From positions 1-41,108 of the IMG/VR virus record IMGVR_UViG_3300013093_002926: DNA of 41,108 bases; one strand, given 5' to 3'. Position 1 is the stretch's first letter. Every line of letters starts with the position of its first letter. The position numbers were made by a program, and so were the translations under genes. Under the pieces are notes generated by a model. It was not told the DNA's origin, ran no database searches, and saw only the letters and a list, made by a program, of their open reading frames with translations. The DNA comes from a virus. This document shows, in pieces, positions 7,065 to 15,248 of this stretch.

Positions 7065-7292
7065 TTGCAAACAATTGAATTTATTTTGTCTGAAAATAGT
7101 ATAAAAGTTTTAGATTCGCAACAATTAACTGAAAAACATAAATTATTAGTTAGTGTTGATATTGGCGATTTATCATATGAAAAAGCGCAAGAATATTTGT
7201 CTGCTGTGACTGAAGCATTTAAAAGTGTTGTTGATCCAGCTTCAGTTTTGGTTTATCCAGATAGCATTGATGTAACATTGATTGAACAATAA
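7065..7292 (+). CDS. small conserved phage protein of unknown function
   Basis: This is a 75-aa protein. I place the start at TTG 7065 because GGAGGG at 7055-7060 is an excellent SD at the right spacing; a longer reading from TTG 7053 would include that SD and overlap gene 45. The core VSVDIGDLSYEKAQEYLSAV followed by an FKS..DPASVLVYP strand gives a beta-alpha-beta pattern that resembles small hypothetical proteins of T4-like marine phages. It lies between clamp and dsbA and is presumably cotranscribed with them. No function is assigned. Confidence 0.6.
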   Translation: MQTIEFILSENSIKVLDSQQLTEKHKLLVSVDIGDLSYEKAQEYLSAVTEAFKSVVDPASVLVYPDSIDVTLIEQ

Positions 7293-7308
7293 AATTAGGA
7301 AATATATT

Positions 7309-7590
7309 ATGAGTAATAAAATTAGTATTGAAACAGTATTTGGAACATTAGACGATAACCAATCACAAACTCTTCGTGAAGGTATTAAAGAAATATCTGT
7401 CCATCTGTCTAGGATGGATATTGAAAAGGAAGCGATTAAAGATATTGTCGCTTCCGTTTTTGATGAAACTAAAGTTCCTAAAAAAATGATTAATAGATTT
7501 GCTAAAGTTTATCATAAACAATGCTTTTCTGAAGTAGTTGTTGAAGACAACGAATTCCAATCACTATATTCTGCTTTATTTAGTAATTAA
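7309..7590 (+). CDS. dsbA: DsbA-like double-stranded DNA-binding protein
   Basis: This is a 93-aa helical protein. Its C-terminal half matches the T4 dsDNA-binding protein DsbA (89 aa): KKMINRFAKVYHK, acidic E-V-x-E stretch, then SLYSALFS at the end (T4: KMFNRLLALYHK ... ELYDTVFSK). In T4, DsbA binds DNA near late promoters and is encoded next to gene 33; here it is between 45 and 44. The start is the ATG at 7309, preceded by aggaa (7298-7302). An intrinsic terminator follows directly. Confidence 0.75.
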   Translation: MSNKISIETVFGTLDDNQSQTLREGIKEISVHLSRMDIEKEAIKDIVASVFDETKVPKKMINRFAKVYHKQCFSEVVVEDNEFQSLYSALFSN

Positions 7591-7602
7591 ATTATGATTT
7601 TT

Positions 7603-7632
7603 GCCTCGCTGAGAAATTGGTGAGGCTTTTTT
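7603..7632 (+). terminator. intrinsic terminator after dsbA
   Basis: GCCTCGCT (7603-7610) pairs with GGTGAGGC (7619-7626), an 8-bp stem including two G-U pairs, with an 8-nt loop followed by six T (7627-7632). It lies within the 58-bp gap before gene 44 and should reduce clamp-loader expression relative to the clamp. Confidence 0.85.
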
Positions 7633-7648
7633 ATGTGAGATATATAAT

Positions 7649-8590
7649 ATGGTAAGAGAAGAGATTCTGTGGGCTCAAAAATACAGACCAAATAAAATTG
7701 CAGATTGTATTCTTCCTGAATCAATCAAAACATCATTTCAAGAATTTGTTAACCAAGATAAAATCCCAAATCTGTTGATTTCTGGTTCTCAAGGTTCTGG
7801 TAAAACAACACTTGCAAAAGCTCTTTGTGAAGAAGTTGGTTGTGATTACATAATTATTAATGGATCTGATGAAAATGGTATTGATGTTCTTCGTGGGAAA
7901 ATTAAAAATTATGCTTCTTCAGTTTCTTTGAGTGGAGGGAGAAAGGTTGTAATTATTGATGAGGCGGATTATCTTAATGCAAATTCGTTACAACCAGCAT
8001 TGCGTAACGCTATAGAAGAATTTTCTATTAATTGTTCTTTTATTTTCACATGCAATTATAAAAATAGAATTATTGAACCATTACATTCAAGATGTTCTGT
8101 TATTGATGTGAAAATATCAAAGGAAGATAAACCTAAATTGATGGCTCAGTTTTTTAAACGAGTTTGTTGGATTTTAGGTGAAGAAAAGATAGAATATAAT
8201 AAAGAAGTTGTAGCTCAAGTTATTTCTAAATATTATCCAGATAACCGTAGAATCCTTAATGAATTACAACGTTATGCGATGGGTGGAACAATTGATGTAG
8301 GTTTATTGTCTCAAGTTTCCGATATTCAATTAACACCTTTAATTACAGCGTTAAAAGAAAAGAATTTTGCAGATACTAGAAAATGGTTATCTGATAATGA
8401 CGATATTGATTCTGTAACACTTTTCAGAAAATTGTATGATAATTCTTATGAATTGTTAAAACCAAATTCAATTCCACAATTAGTTTTATTGATAGCAAAA
8501 TATCAATATCAAAACGCTTTCGTTGCTGATCAGCAAATTAATACGTTAGCATTGTTTACTGAAATGATGATAGAATTGGAATATCAATAA
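7649..8590 (+). CDS. 44: clamp loader large subunit gp44
   Basis: This is the AAA+ ATPase subunit of the clamp loader (gp44 4: gp62 1), which opens gp45 rings onto primer-template. Walker A is GSQGSGKTT (residues 46-54), Walker B is VVIIDEADYL, and the SRC sensor/arginine-finger motif is in LHSRCSVID. The N-terminal WAQKYRPNKIAD is the typical opening. At 313 aa it matches T4 gp44 (319 aa). The stop overlaps the gp62 start (TAATG at 8588-8592), which couples their translation. Confidence 0.96.
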   Translation: MVREEILWAQKYRPNKIADCILPESIKTSFQEFVNQDKIPNLLISGSQGSGKTTLAKALCEEVGCDYIIINGSDENGIDVLRGKIKNYASSVSLSGGRKVVIIDEADYLNANSLQPALRNAIEEFSINCSFIFTCNYKNRIIEPLHSRCSVIDVKISKEDKPKLMAQFFKRVCWILGEEKIEYNKEVVAQVISKYYPDNRRILNELQRYAMGGTIDVGLLSQVSDIQLTPLITALKEKNFADTRKWLSDNDDIDSVTLFRKLYDNSYELLKPNSIPQLVLLIAKYQYQNAFVADQQINTLALFTEMMIELEYQ

Positions 8591-8970
8591 TGGATTTATT
8601 TAAGGATTTGCTTCCAGGTATATTGCAAAAAAAGAATTATATCCTTAATGAAGATAACGAAAAAGAATATAAACCTTATATTGTTAATATGGCATTATCG
8701 CAACATACTGATTGTGTATTATATGTAAATGAGATGAATCAATATCCAAGTCTTGATAATAAGATGCAATATGATTTTTATTATTATGCTTTACGAGCGC
8801 AGAAACGTCCGTATCAAAAGTGGTTTAAATCTACAGAATCAAAAGACCTATTAAATGTGAAAGAATACTTTGGATTTTCTTCTGAGAAGGCAAAAGAAGC
8901 TTTGAGAATACTGACAACAGAACAATTAGGACATATAGCTAAAATTGTTGATAAAGGTGGTAGGGAATAG
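8590..8970 (+). CDS. 62: clamp loader small subunit gp62
   Basis: This 126-aa protein sits in the gp62 position, directly overlapping gene 44. The block VNMALSQHTDCVLYVNEMNQ followed by LDNKMQYDFYYYALRAQKRPYQKW is the conserved core of gp62. T4 gp62 is larger (187 aa), but shorter versions are usual in marine T4-like phages. It acts as the wedge subunit of the clamp loader and has no ATPase motif, as expected. Confidence 0.88.
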   Translation: MDLFKDLLPGILQKKNYILNEDNEKEYKPYIVNMALSQHTDCVLYVNEMNQYPSLDNKMQYDFYYYALRAQKRPYQKWFKSTESKDLLNVKEYFGFSSEKAKEALRILTTEQLGHIAKIVDKGGRE

Positions 8971-8985
8971 CAACATTTTATGTTT

Positions 8986-8993
8986 TATAAATA
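8986..8993 (+). promoter_or_regulatory. T4-type late promoter upstream of regA
   Basis: This is an exact TATAAATA, the gp55-dependent late -10, 39 bp before the regA start. It overlaps the left arm of an 8-bp palindrome: ATGTTTTA at 8980-8987 pairs with TAAAACAT at 9003-9010. Late transcription from here would give regA without gene 62. Confidence 0.65.
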
Positions 8994-9031
8994 CTTTTAT
9001 TTTAAAACATAAGGATTTATGGAGCTATATT

Positions 9032-9436
9032 ATGAGTGATATTTTTAATGGATTTGGGGTTGAGGTCTTCATTGATGAAGAAAATTTTTTAAAAATAAAA
9101 GAAACGTTATCAAGAATTGGTGTTTTATCAAAAAAAGATAATTCATTGTATCAGTCTTGTCATATATTACATAAACAAGGCAGATATGTTGTAATTCATT
9201 TTAAAGAATTATTTGCTCTTGATAATAAACTACATAGTATTGATGAAAATGATATTGCTAGAAGAAATACAATTGTAAAATTATTACAAGATTGGGAACT
9301 TCTTGAGATTCAAAATCCAGATTCTTGTAAATCTCCATTAGTTCCAATATCTCAAATAAAAATTCTTTCTTATAAAGAAAAATCTGATTATAATTTAGTT
9401 AGTAAATATAATATTGGCAAAATAAAATCAAAGTAA
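9032..9436 (+). CDS. regA: translational repressor RegA
   Basis: This RNA-binding protein represses translation of many early phage mRNAs by binding AU-rich initiation regions. It matches T4 RegA closely over the first 75 residues: FLKIKETLSRIGVLSKKDNS, then LYQSCHILHKQGRYVVIHFKE. The end has the family pattern (ISQIKILSYKEK, LVSKYNIGKIKSK). The length is 134 aa against 122 in T4. I start at ATG 9032, with ggag at 9021-9024; the frame is open upstream to 8945, but that stretch contains the late promoter and hairpin. Its operator is probably its own AU-rich leader, inferred from T4. Confidence 0.94.
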   Translation: MSDIFNGFGVEVFIDEENFLKIKETLSRIGVLSKKDNSLYQSCHILHKQGRYVVIHFKELFALDNKLHSIDENDIARRNTIVKLLQDWELLEIQNPDSCKSPLVPISQIKILSYKEKSDYNLVSKYNIGKIKSK

Positions 9437-9451
9437 ATTTGGAAATTAATC

Positions 9452-10246
9452 ATGCCTTGTCATAATGAATTAAATTCGCAATTAAAGGGTCTTCAAGCTA
9501 GGTTAGAACAAGCTGAGAATGATATAAATGCACATTATGCTGGTATATCTCAATTAGCGTTGTCGTTAGCTGCAAATCCATTTACTGCTGGAAGTGCAGC
9601 AGCTACTGCAGCAATTTATAATTTAAATCCTATAGGGATGAAAATCCTTCGTGCATTATTATCAGCCTTGATTCCAAAGGAACTTCAAAATACAATGAGA
9701 ATGTTGACCATGTTGTCGGCTTCAAGTATTGATGATTTAGCGGAAGGTATTGTTGATTCTGCTGCTGCACAAGTTGTTGGAGCTGTTAATTATGGTATTG
9801 ATTCGATAACTGAAACAGCATTAAGTGAAATGATTTCTGTACAAAACGAATTAAATTCTTTGGTACCAAATGCGGTCAATGGGACCGTTCAAGCATTAGC
9901 AATGTCATCATTAAATAATGATAAATCTTATAATATTAATTTAGCGCAACAAGCATATGATGCTTGGTATTCAGCTTCTATTGCTCCTGTTGGAGAATTT
10001 ACACAAAGTCAAATTAATTCTTTAAGAGTTGCATATCTTAAGGCTCAACAAGTTGTTAATACAATTAATGCGGGTGTTGCTGGTGTTGTTGCTCAAGCTG
10101 GAGGTCTTTTATCTGGAGCTTCTCCAACCATCCAAGAAATAAATACTGCATTGCAACAATTTAATAATATTGCTGCTTTTATTCTTACACAAAATGATAT
10201 TTCAAGCTGTAAGTCTAAAGCAATGAAGATTGGACCAAATACCTAA
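9452..10246 (+). CDS. Ala-rich alpha-helical protein, unknown function
   Basis: A 264-aa protein I do not recognise. It starts MPCHNELNSQLKGLQ with a predicted coiled coil (residues 5-30), then alternates Ala/Ser/Leu-rich helices (LALSLAANPF, TAGSAAATAA, NAGVAGVVAQAGGLLSGA), some moderately hydrophobic but not clear membrane spans. Only three Cys occur, at residues 3, 254 (SSCKSK) and none in between being paired obviously. The composition suits a structural or membrane-interacting virion component, but that is inference. It sits between RegA and Hsp20 and ends before two tandem hairpins. Confidence 0.6.
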   Translation: MPCHNELNSQLKGLQARLEQAENDINAHYAGISQLALSLAANPFTAGSAAATAAIYNLNPIGMKILRALLSALIPKELQNTMRMLTMLSASSIDDLAEGIVDSAAAQVVGAVNYGIDSITETALSEMISVQNELNSLVPNAVNGTVQALAMSSLNNDKSYNINLAQQAYDAWYSASIAPVGEFTQSQINSLRVAYLKAQQVVNTINAGVAGVVAQAGGLLSGASPTIQEINTALQQFNNIAAFILTQNDISSCKSKAMKIGPNT

Positions 10247-10252
10247 ATAGAA

Positions 10253-10306
10253 TTTGTAGGGTGTTCCTACAAAGCTTAAGCCTGCTTCGGGGGTTTAAGA
10301 ATTTTT
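10253..10306 (+). terminator. two tandem hairpins, the second with a UUCG loop and U-run
   Basis: Hairpin 1 pairs TTTGTAGG (10253-10260) with CCTACAAA (10266-10273), a perfect 8-bp stem and 5-nt loop. Hairpin 2 spans 10275-10299: ten pairs with one bulged G, capped by a C(TTCG)G tetraloop, followed by AA and five T (10302-10306). UUCG-capped hairpins are common between genes in T4, where they act in termination and mRNA stabilisation. Only one base separates the two helices, so they could stack. Confidence 0.7.
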
Positions 10307-10338
10307 AAATAAAATCTTGCTTTTTAAAGGAGACTAAA

Positions 10339-10788
10339 ATGACACAATTAGAACAATTTAGAACAATTCACAATACTGCGTTAATAGGTTTTGATGATCT
10401 ATTTCGTAGAATCAAAGAATTAGAAAGTCCAAAAACAAATTTCCCTCCCTATGATATAATTAAAACATCTGATGATGCTTTTGTTATTAAATTGGCTGTT
10501 GCTGGTTATACGAAAGATGATATTTCTGTAACATTAGATTCTGGAAGATTATTTGTGGATGGATCAATAAGACCTGATGATTATTCATTAGATTCTTTAT
10601 TGGATAAAAAAGAAAAATATCCCGAATATCTTTATAAAGGAATTTCGCAAAGGAATTTCAAAAGAGAATTTACTCTTGCAGATACTGTTGAAGTTTCTGA
10701 AGTAAAATTGTCTGAAGGTATGTTATCTATACATTTAAAAAATGTAATTCCAGAAAGCCAAAAACCAAAAACTTTTGAAATTATATAG
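10339..10788 (+). CDS. hsp20: small heat-shock protein Hsp20 (alpha-crystallin family)
   Basis: This is a 149-aa small heat-shock protein. The alpha-crystallin domain (about residues 35-149) begins FPPYDIIKTSDDAFVIKLAVAG (given here as the usual opening of the domain), then has the VTLDSGRLFVDG strand pair and FKREFTLADTVEVSE. The family C-terminal pattern I-x-I/V is loosely met by VIPESQ. Such genes are a hallmark of marine T4-like phages and may hold virion proteins during assembly. An AAGGAG SD precedes the ATG. A strong terminator follows at 10805. Confidence 0.92.
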   Translation: MTQLEQFRTIHNTALIGFDDLFRRIKELESPKTNFPPYDIIKTSDDAFVIKLAVAGYTKDDISVTLDSGRLFVDGSIRPDDYSLDSLLDKKEKYPEYLYKGISQRNFKREFTLADTVEVSEVKLSEGMLSIHLKNVIPESQKPKTFEII

Positions 10789-10804
10789 GTTTAATGTTCT
10801 AAAT

Positions 10805-10832
10805 AAAACGGCAAATTAAACCTTGCCGTTTT
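10805..10832 (+). terminator. intrinsic terminator after hsp20, nested with a promoter
   Basis: AAAACGGCAA (10805-10814) pairs perfectly with TTGCCGTTTT (10823-10832) around an 8-nt loop, and the 3' arm supplies the T-rich tail. The same 3' arm contains the -35 of the next promoter (TTGCCG, 10823-10828). Confidence 0.82.
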
Positions 10833-10851
10833 ATCACTTTTATAGTATAAT
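10823..10851 (+). promoter_or_regulatory. sigma70-like promoter for dCMP deaminase
   Basis: TTGCCG (10823-10828) and TATAAT (10846-10851) are 17 bp apart, with the -10 in the shared 11-mer TATAGTATAAT. The deaminase ATG is 24 nt downstream. Confidence 0.75.
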
Positions 10852-10874
10852 AAATTTTTAATTTAGGATTTTTT

Positions 10875-11390
10875 ATGAAACAAAAATTTATTGACTATTT
10901 TATGTCTGTTGCAGAATTAACTGCAAATCTCTCTCATGCTAAAAAATTAAAAGTTGGTTCTGTTATTGTAAAAGATGATAGAATAATTTCTTGTGGATAT
11001 AATGGATTACCTGCAGGATGGAATTCAAATATATGCGAGAAAGTTTCATTTCTTTCTGATGCTGAATATTTCAATTCTACAACCGAAGAAAAGCAAAAAT
11101 ATACCCCAATAGATGGGATTTATTTTTGGAAGGGTTTAAAAACATATGATGAAGTAATACATTCTGAAGCAAATTCAATCTCAAGATTAGCGAGTTCAAC
11201 TGAATCTGGAGTTGGTGCGATAATGTTTTGCACGCATTCTCCTTGCATTCAATGTAGTAAAATAATTTATAGTGCTGGAATTAAAACTGTATATTATAAA
11301 CACGAATATCGTTCAACAGAAGGAATAAAATTTTTAAAAATGTGTGGAGTTGAGATTATAAAATACATTGACGAAAGAGCTAATGTATAG
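10875..11390 (+). CDS. cd: dCMP deaminase
   Basis: This zinc enzyme converts dCMP to dUMP to feed dTMP synthesis. The catalytic zinc motifs are HSEANSI (His and Glu, in VIHSEANSISRLA) and PCIQC (both Cys, in THSPCIQCSKIIYSAG). The N-terminal block VGSVIVKDDRIISCGYNGLPAGW is the usual substrate pocket region, with the NGLPAG loop. The length is 171 aa against 193 in T4 Cd. It has its own promoter at 10823 and an SD (aggat, 10864-10868). The promoter of the next gene lies in its last codons. Confidence 0.95.
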   Translation: MKQKFIDYFMSVAELTANLSHAKKLKVGSVIVKDDRIISCGYNGLPAGWNSNICEKVSFLSDAEYFNSTTEEKQKYTPIDGIYFWKGLKTYDEVIHSEANSISRLASSTESGVGAIMFCTHSPCIQCSKIIYSAGIKTVYYKHEYRSTEGIKFLKMCGVEIIKYIDERANV

Positions 11391-11394
11391 TATA
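11366..11394 (+). promoter_or_regulatory. sigma70-like promoter inside the end of the deaminase gene
   Basis: TTGACG (11366-11371) and TATAAT (11389-11394) with a 17-bp spacer; the -10 again lies in TATAGTATAAT. It drives the LSm-like gene and probably gene 43. Confidence 0.75.
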
Positions 11395-11425
11395 ATATAA
11401 TCTTAAATACAATAAAGGAAAAATC

Positions 11426-11737
11426 ATGACAGATATTAGAATGTTTAGAACAATTAGTGGTGAAGATGTTATTGCGGAATTTGTGGAAACAAACAAAACA
11501 GGTGATGTTTATAAAAATGCCATACAATTAGTTATTGTGCCTAAAAGAAGTAATCCAGAAGAGCAATCCTATGCATTTGCACCATTCCCACAATATGCTC
11601 AACAAAATACAGAAGGTAAAATTACATTTAATACAAATTTAATTTCATTTTTTATTGATATTGATGAACAATTCTTAGAACAATATAATTCAATTTTCGG
11701 AATTATATCGGCACCTGCTCCAAAAATTATTATTTAA
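11426..11737 (+). CDS. small LSm-like conserved phage protein
   Basis: This 103-aa protein has an opening strand pattern, MFRTISGEDVIAEFVE, then KNAIQLVIVP, FAPFPQY and a final FFIDIDEQFLEQYNSIFG. That layout (a GEDVIAE hairpin, then K-N-A/P-x-x-hhhVP, then an APW-like turn) matches a widespread small beta-barrel protein of T4-like marine phages that I associate with Sm/LSm-like folds. Such folds usually bind RNA, but no function is established here. It has its own promoter and an SD (aagga, 11414-11418) and lies just upstream of the polymerase. Confidence 0.65.
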   Translation: MTDIRMFRTISGEDVIAEFVETNKTGDVYKNAIQLVIVPKRSNPEEQSYAFAPFPQYAQQNTEGKITFNTNLISFFIDIDEQFLEQYNSIFGIISAPAPKIII

Positions 11738-11775
11738 AAATAATTCTAAATATGATAATTGATAGGAGTTGATAT

Positions 11776-14322
11776 ATGGAAAGTGAAGGTTCTTCCTTCT
11801 ACACAAATGTAAGAGTTATTGGAAATAATATTTGTTATAGGGGTGTTGATGACTCGGGCCAACAGATCAGATTTAAATATGAATATAGCCCAAAGGTTTA
11901 TGTTCCTTCTAATAAACAATCGAATTTTAAAACTTTGGATGGAAAGTATGTAGATGAAATTGAACCTGGATGTATCAAAGAAACAAGAGATTTCATAAAA
12001 CGATATGAAGAAGTTGATAATTTCGATATTTATGGTGATATTGGATTTGATGTACAATACATTTCAGATAAGTTCCAATCTAATGTAGATTGGGATATAA
12101 ATAAAATTTCAATTCATATCTTAGATATTGAAACTGCTTCTGAAAATGTAAATGCTGTGTCTCATAAATTAACAGCACCAGAAGAAATTCTTTTAATTTC
12201 TATGACTGAATTGTCTACAAAAAAAGTCACAACATTCACATCAAGAGATTACAATGGGACAAATGATGATAATGCTGAAATTATTTTATGCCAAGATGAG
12301 TATTCGTTATTAAATCAATTTCTTGATCATTGGAATCGTATTGGTATTGATATCGTTTCTGGTTGGAATATTGATGGTTTTGATATACCATATTTGATTA
12401 ATAGAATATCGAATGTTATGGGAGATGATCATGCTAAACGATTAAGTCCATGGAAAATGGTTTCTTCTAGAAAAATAAAAGGTAAGTTTGGTAAAGATGA
12501 TATTGTTTATGATATTGCTGGAGTTAGTTGTTTGGATTTTATGCAACTATATCTCAAATTTACATATGTTAAAAGAGAAATGTATTCTTTAGATTATATT
12601 TGTCAAGTTGAATTGGGTAAAGGTAAATTAGATCATAGTGAATTTGCTACATTTAAAGAATTTTACACTAAAGGATTTGATAAGTTCATTGATTATAACA
12701 TCATTGATACGATTCGAGTTATTGAACTTGAAGAGAAATTAAAGTTAATTGAACTTTGTTTAACAATGTCATATTTGGCAAAAATAAATTATAATGATGT
12801 ATTCTCACAAATTAGAATGTGGGATTCAATCATTTATAATCATTTAAAACATCAGAACATTGTAATACCTAAAAAAGCATCTGGTTCTAAATCAGAACAA
12901 TTTGAAGGCGCATTTGTAAAAGAACCAGTTCCTGGATTATACAATTGGGTTGTTAGTTTTGATGCAACTTCACTTTATCCTAGTATTATGCAGACATGGA
13001 ATATTTCTCCAGAAACTTATATGGGTGTTGATACATCAATTTCTGTATCTGGGTTAATGGGTAAGAAATGTGAGATATCAGAAGAATATGCTACTGCTGC
13101 TAATGGAGCTATGTATAAAAGAGATAAGAAAGGGTTGCTTCCAGAACTTATTGATATTTACATGGCAAAAAGAAGATCTGCTAAAAATAGTATGATTGAA
13201 GCAGAAAAACAGTTGGAAAAATTAAAGAAAATTAAATTTGATTCTGATATTGATGAACAAAAAGAATACAAACGTCTTGTTAATGAAATATCTAAATTTA
13301 ATAATGAACAAATGGCGTTTAAAATTGGTCTTAATAGTCTCTATGGGGCGATTGGAAATGCTTACTGTAGGTATTTTGAATTAGAAAATGCAAGAGCTAT
13401 TACTTTGACTGGACAATATATAATTAAAACGGTCGGTGAAGGATTGAATAGAGATCTTAGTAAATTATTTAAAATTGATGATTACGATTGGTCTTTTTAT
13501 TCTGATACAGATTCTTGTTATGTTTCTTTGGAACCTATGGTAAATAAGTTTTATAAGGATTTGTCTGATGAAAAACTTGTCAATCTTATCGATAAGATTT
13601 CTAAAGAAAAAATAACACCTATTATTAATGATAATTGTTTAGACCTTCAAACATATACAAATTCTTATAGAAATATGATTTCTTTTAAACAAGAGGGTAT
13701 TTCTAGTAATGGCATTTGGGTTGCTAAAAAACGTTATTTTTTGAATGTTCTTGATAATGAAGGGGTAAGGTATGCTTCTCCAAAATTAAAAGTTATGGGT
13801 TTAGAAGTTGTAAAATCTTCAACTCCAGGTGTTGTAAGGGAGAAATTAAAGACGTGTTTATCTTTAATTCTTGATAACAAAGAAGATGATTTACAAAATT
13901 TTATTGAGGATTTTAGATTAGAATTTAAATCTCTTCCTGTTGAAGATATTGCATCTCCAAGAGGAGTTAATGGTATTGAAAAATATTCTAATTCCACTAC
14001 GGTGTATAATTCTGGGTGTCCTTTGCATACAAAAGGTGCAATTATTTACAATAAAAAATTAAGGGAATTAAAGTTGGATAATACTTATCCTATTGTTGGT
14101 GAAGGTGATAGAATTAAATATACATATTTAAAATCGCCAAACCCAATTAAAGATATTGTTATTGGATTTCCCTCTGAACTTCCAAAAGAATTTAAACTTG
14201 AAAATTATATCGATTATGATAAACAATTTGAAAAAACATTTTTAGAACCAATAAAATCTATCCTTCAAATATTAGATTGGACAACTGAAAAAACCAATTC
14301 TATTGAAGACTTTTTTTCTTAA
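11776..14322 (+). CDS. 43: DNA polymerase gp43, family B
   Basis: This is the replicative polymerase with 3'-5' proofreading. Exonuclease motifs are ILDIETAS (Exo I; D117, E119), NIDGFDIPYL (Exo II) and YNIIDTIRV (Exo III). Polymerase motifs are DATSLYPSI (motif A; D396), KIGLNSLYGAIGN (motif B) and YSDTDSC (motif C; D577, D579). The length of 848 aa is somewhat under T4 gp43 (898 aa), and no catalytic residue is missing. AGGAG at 11764-11768 sets the start. It is a single intact gene, unlike the split or intron-bearing gene 43 of some relatives. UvsX follows after 14 nt. Confidence 0.97.
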   Translation: MESEGSSFYTNVRVIGNNICYRGVDDSGQQIRFKYEYSPKVYVPSNKQSNFKTLDGKYVDEIEPGCIKETRDFIKRYEEVDNFDIYGDIGFDVQYISDKFQSNVDWDINKISIHILDIETASENVNAVSHKLTAPEEILLISMTELSTKKVTTFTSRDYNGTNDDNAEIILCQDEYSLLNQFLDHWNRIGIDIVSGWNIDGFDIPYLINRISNVMGDDHAKRLSPWKMVSSRKIKGKFGKDDIVYDIAGVSCLDFMQLYLKFTYVKREMYSLDYICQVELGKGKLDHSEFATFKEFYTKGFDKFIDYNIIDTIRVIELEEKLKLIELCLTMSYLAKINYNDVFSQIRMWDSIIYNHLKHQNIVIPKKASGSKSEQFEGAFVKEPVPGLYNWVVSFDATSLYPSIMQTWNISPETYMGVDTSISVSGLMGKKCEISEEYATAANGAMYKRDKKGLLPELIDIYMAKRRSAKNSMIEAEKQLEKLKKIKFDSDIDEQKEYKRLVNEISKFNNEQMAFKIGLNSLYGAIGNAYCRYFELENARAITLTGQYIIKTVGEGLNRDLSKLFKIDDYDWSFYSDTDSCYVSLEPMVNKFYKDLSDEKLVNLIDKISKEKITPIINDNCLDLQTYTNSYRNMISFKQEGISSNGIWVAKKRYFLNVLDNEGVRYASPKLKVMGLEVVKSSTPGVVREKLKTCLSLILDNKEDDLQNFIEDFRLEFKSLPVEDIASPRGVNGIEKYSNSTTVYNSGCPLHTKGAIIYNKKLRELKLDNTYPIVGEGDRIKYTYLKSPNPIKDIVIGFPSELPKEFKLENYIDYDKQFEKTFLEPIKSILQILDWTTEKTNSIEDFFS

Positions 14323-14336
14323 TTAAAGGAAATATT

Positions 14337-15245
14337 ATGAGTTTACTTGAAAAACTTAAAAAAAATTCAACGATAAAAGAATCATCTATTTTATCTGTAT
14401 CAAAATTTTTTACTAAAAAGGATATGATAACAACTCCAATTCCTGCGTTTAATGTTGCATTATCAGGCAGATTGGATGGCGGATTAACTCCAGGACTTTC
14501 ATTATTTTGTGGTCCTAGTAAACATTTTAAAAGCCTTTTTTGTTTGATTTTAGCTAAAGCATATATGGATAAATATCCAGAATCTGTATTAGTATTTTAT
14601 GATTGCGAATTTGGTACACCCGAAGCATATTTTGATTCATTAGGTATGGATAAAGATAGAATTCTCCATACCCCAATTATGAATATGGAAGAGTTTAAAT
14701 TTGATATTATTAATCACCTTCAAAATATTACTAGAGGCGACAAAGTAATATTTGTTGTTGATTCTTTAGGAAATATGGCTAGTAAAAAAGAAACTGATGA
14801 TGCTATTGATGGTAAATCTGTTGCTGATATGACTCGTGCAAAATCTATGAAATCTATGTTTCGTATGATTACACCATATCTAGTTAAATATGATATTCCT
14901 ATGGTAGCAGTAAATCATATCTATATGACTCAGGAAATGTTCAGTAAACCAGTCGTTAGCGGGGGTTGTGTTGTAGCAGGCACTAAAATTCAAATGTTTG
15001 ATGGATCGTCAAAATCTATTGAGGATATTACACCTGGATGTTTGGTTAAAACTCAAGATGGTCCTAAAATTGTTACACATAGTTGGAACCCAGAGACACT
15101 TTTAGATGGAAATCCAGAATGTTATAAAATTACATTTGAAGATGGTTACTCTGTAATTTGCTCTGATGAACACCCATTTCTTAAAAATTCAGAATTTGTA
15201 TCGGCAAAGGAACTTAGTATTGGAGATGATATAACAACATTGTGA
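14337..15245 (+). CDS. uvsX: UvsX recombinase N-terminal part fused to an N-intein
   Basis: Residues 1-210 are the N-extein: the RecA-like recombinase core with Walker A GPSKHFKS (59-66, T4-type FKS) and the Walker B-like VIFVVDSLGNM, ending in PVVSGG. From Cys211 (codon 14967) the protein becomes a 92-aa N-intein: CVVAGTKIQMFDGSSKSIED (block A, nucleophile Cys1) and a block B, GYSVICSDEHPFL, with the conserved His. It stops at TGA 15243-15245. The rest of UvsX is encoded at 15807-16364, so functional UvsX should need protein trans-splicing at SGG/TGV. An SD (aagga, 14325-14329) precedes the start. Confidence 0.93.
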   Translation: MSLLEKLKKNSTIKESSILSVSKFFTKKDMITTPIPAFNVALSGRLDGGLTPGLSLFCGPSKHFKSLFCLILAKAYMDKYPESVLVFYDCEFGTPEAYFDSLGMDKDRILHTPIMNMEEFKFDIINHLQNITRGDKVIFVVDSLGNMASKKETDDAIDGKSVADMTRAKSMKSMFRMITPYLVKYDIPMVAVNHIYMTQEMFSKPVVSGGCVVAGTKIQMFDGSSKSIEDITPGCLVKTQDGPKIVTHSWNPETLLDGNPECYKITFEDGYSVICSDEHPFLKNSEFVSAKELSIGDDITTL

Positions 15246-15248
15246 AAT

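Noticed and set aside
8945-9031. N-terminal extension of RegA to 8945
   Set aside because: It contains the late promoter and palindrome; the homologous protein begins at 9032 with a good SD.
10799-10806. TCTAAATA after hsp20 as a late promoter
   Set aside because: Same mismatch, and it overlaps the left arm of a terminator.
11745-11752. TCTAAATA as a late promoter for DNA polymerase
   Set aside because: Mismatch at the second base, which is strongly conserved in late promoters; gene 43 is expected to be early or middle, and a sigma70-like promoter exists upstream.
11746-12057. 103-aa minus-strand open frame
   Set aside because: Antisense to the start of DNA polymerase; composition is that of reverse-translated AT-rich coding DNA.
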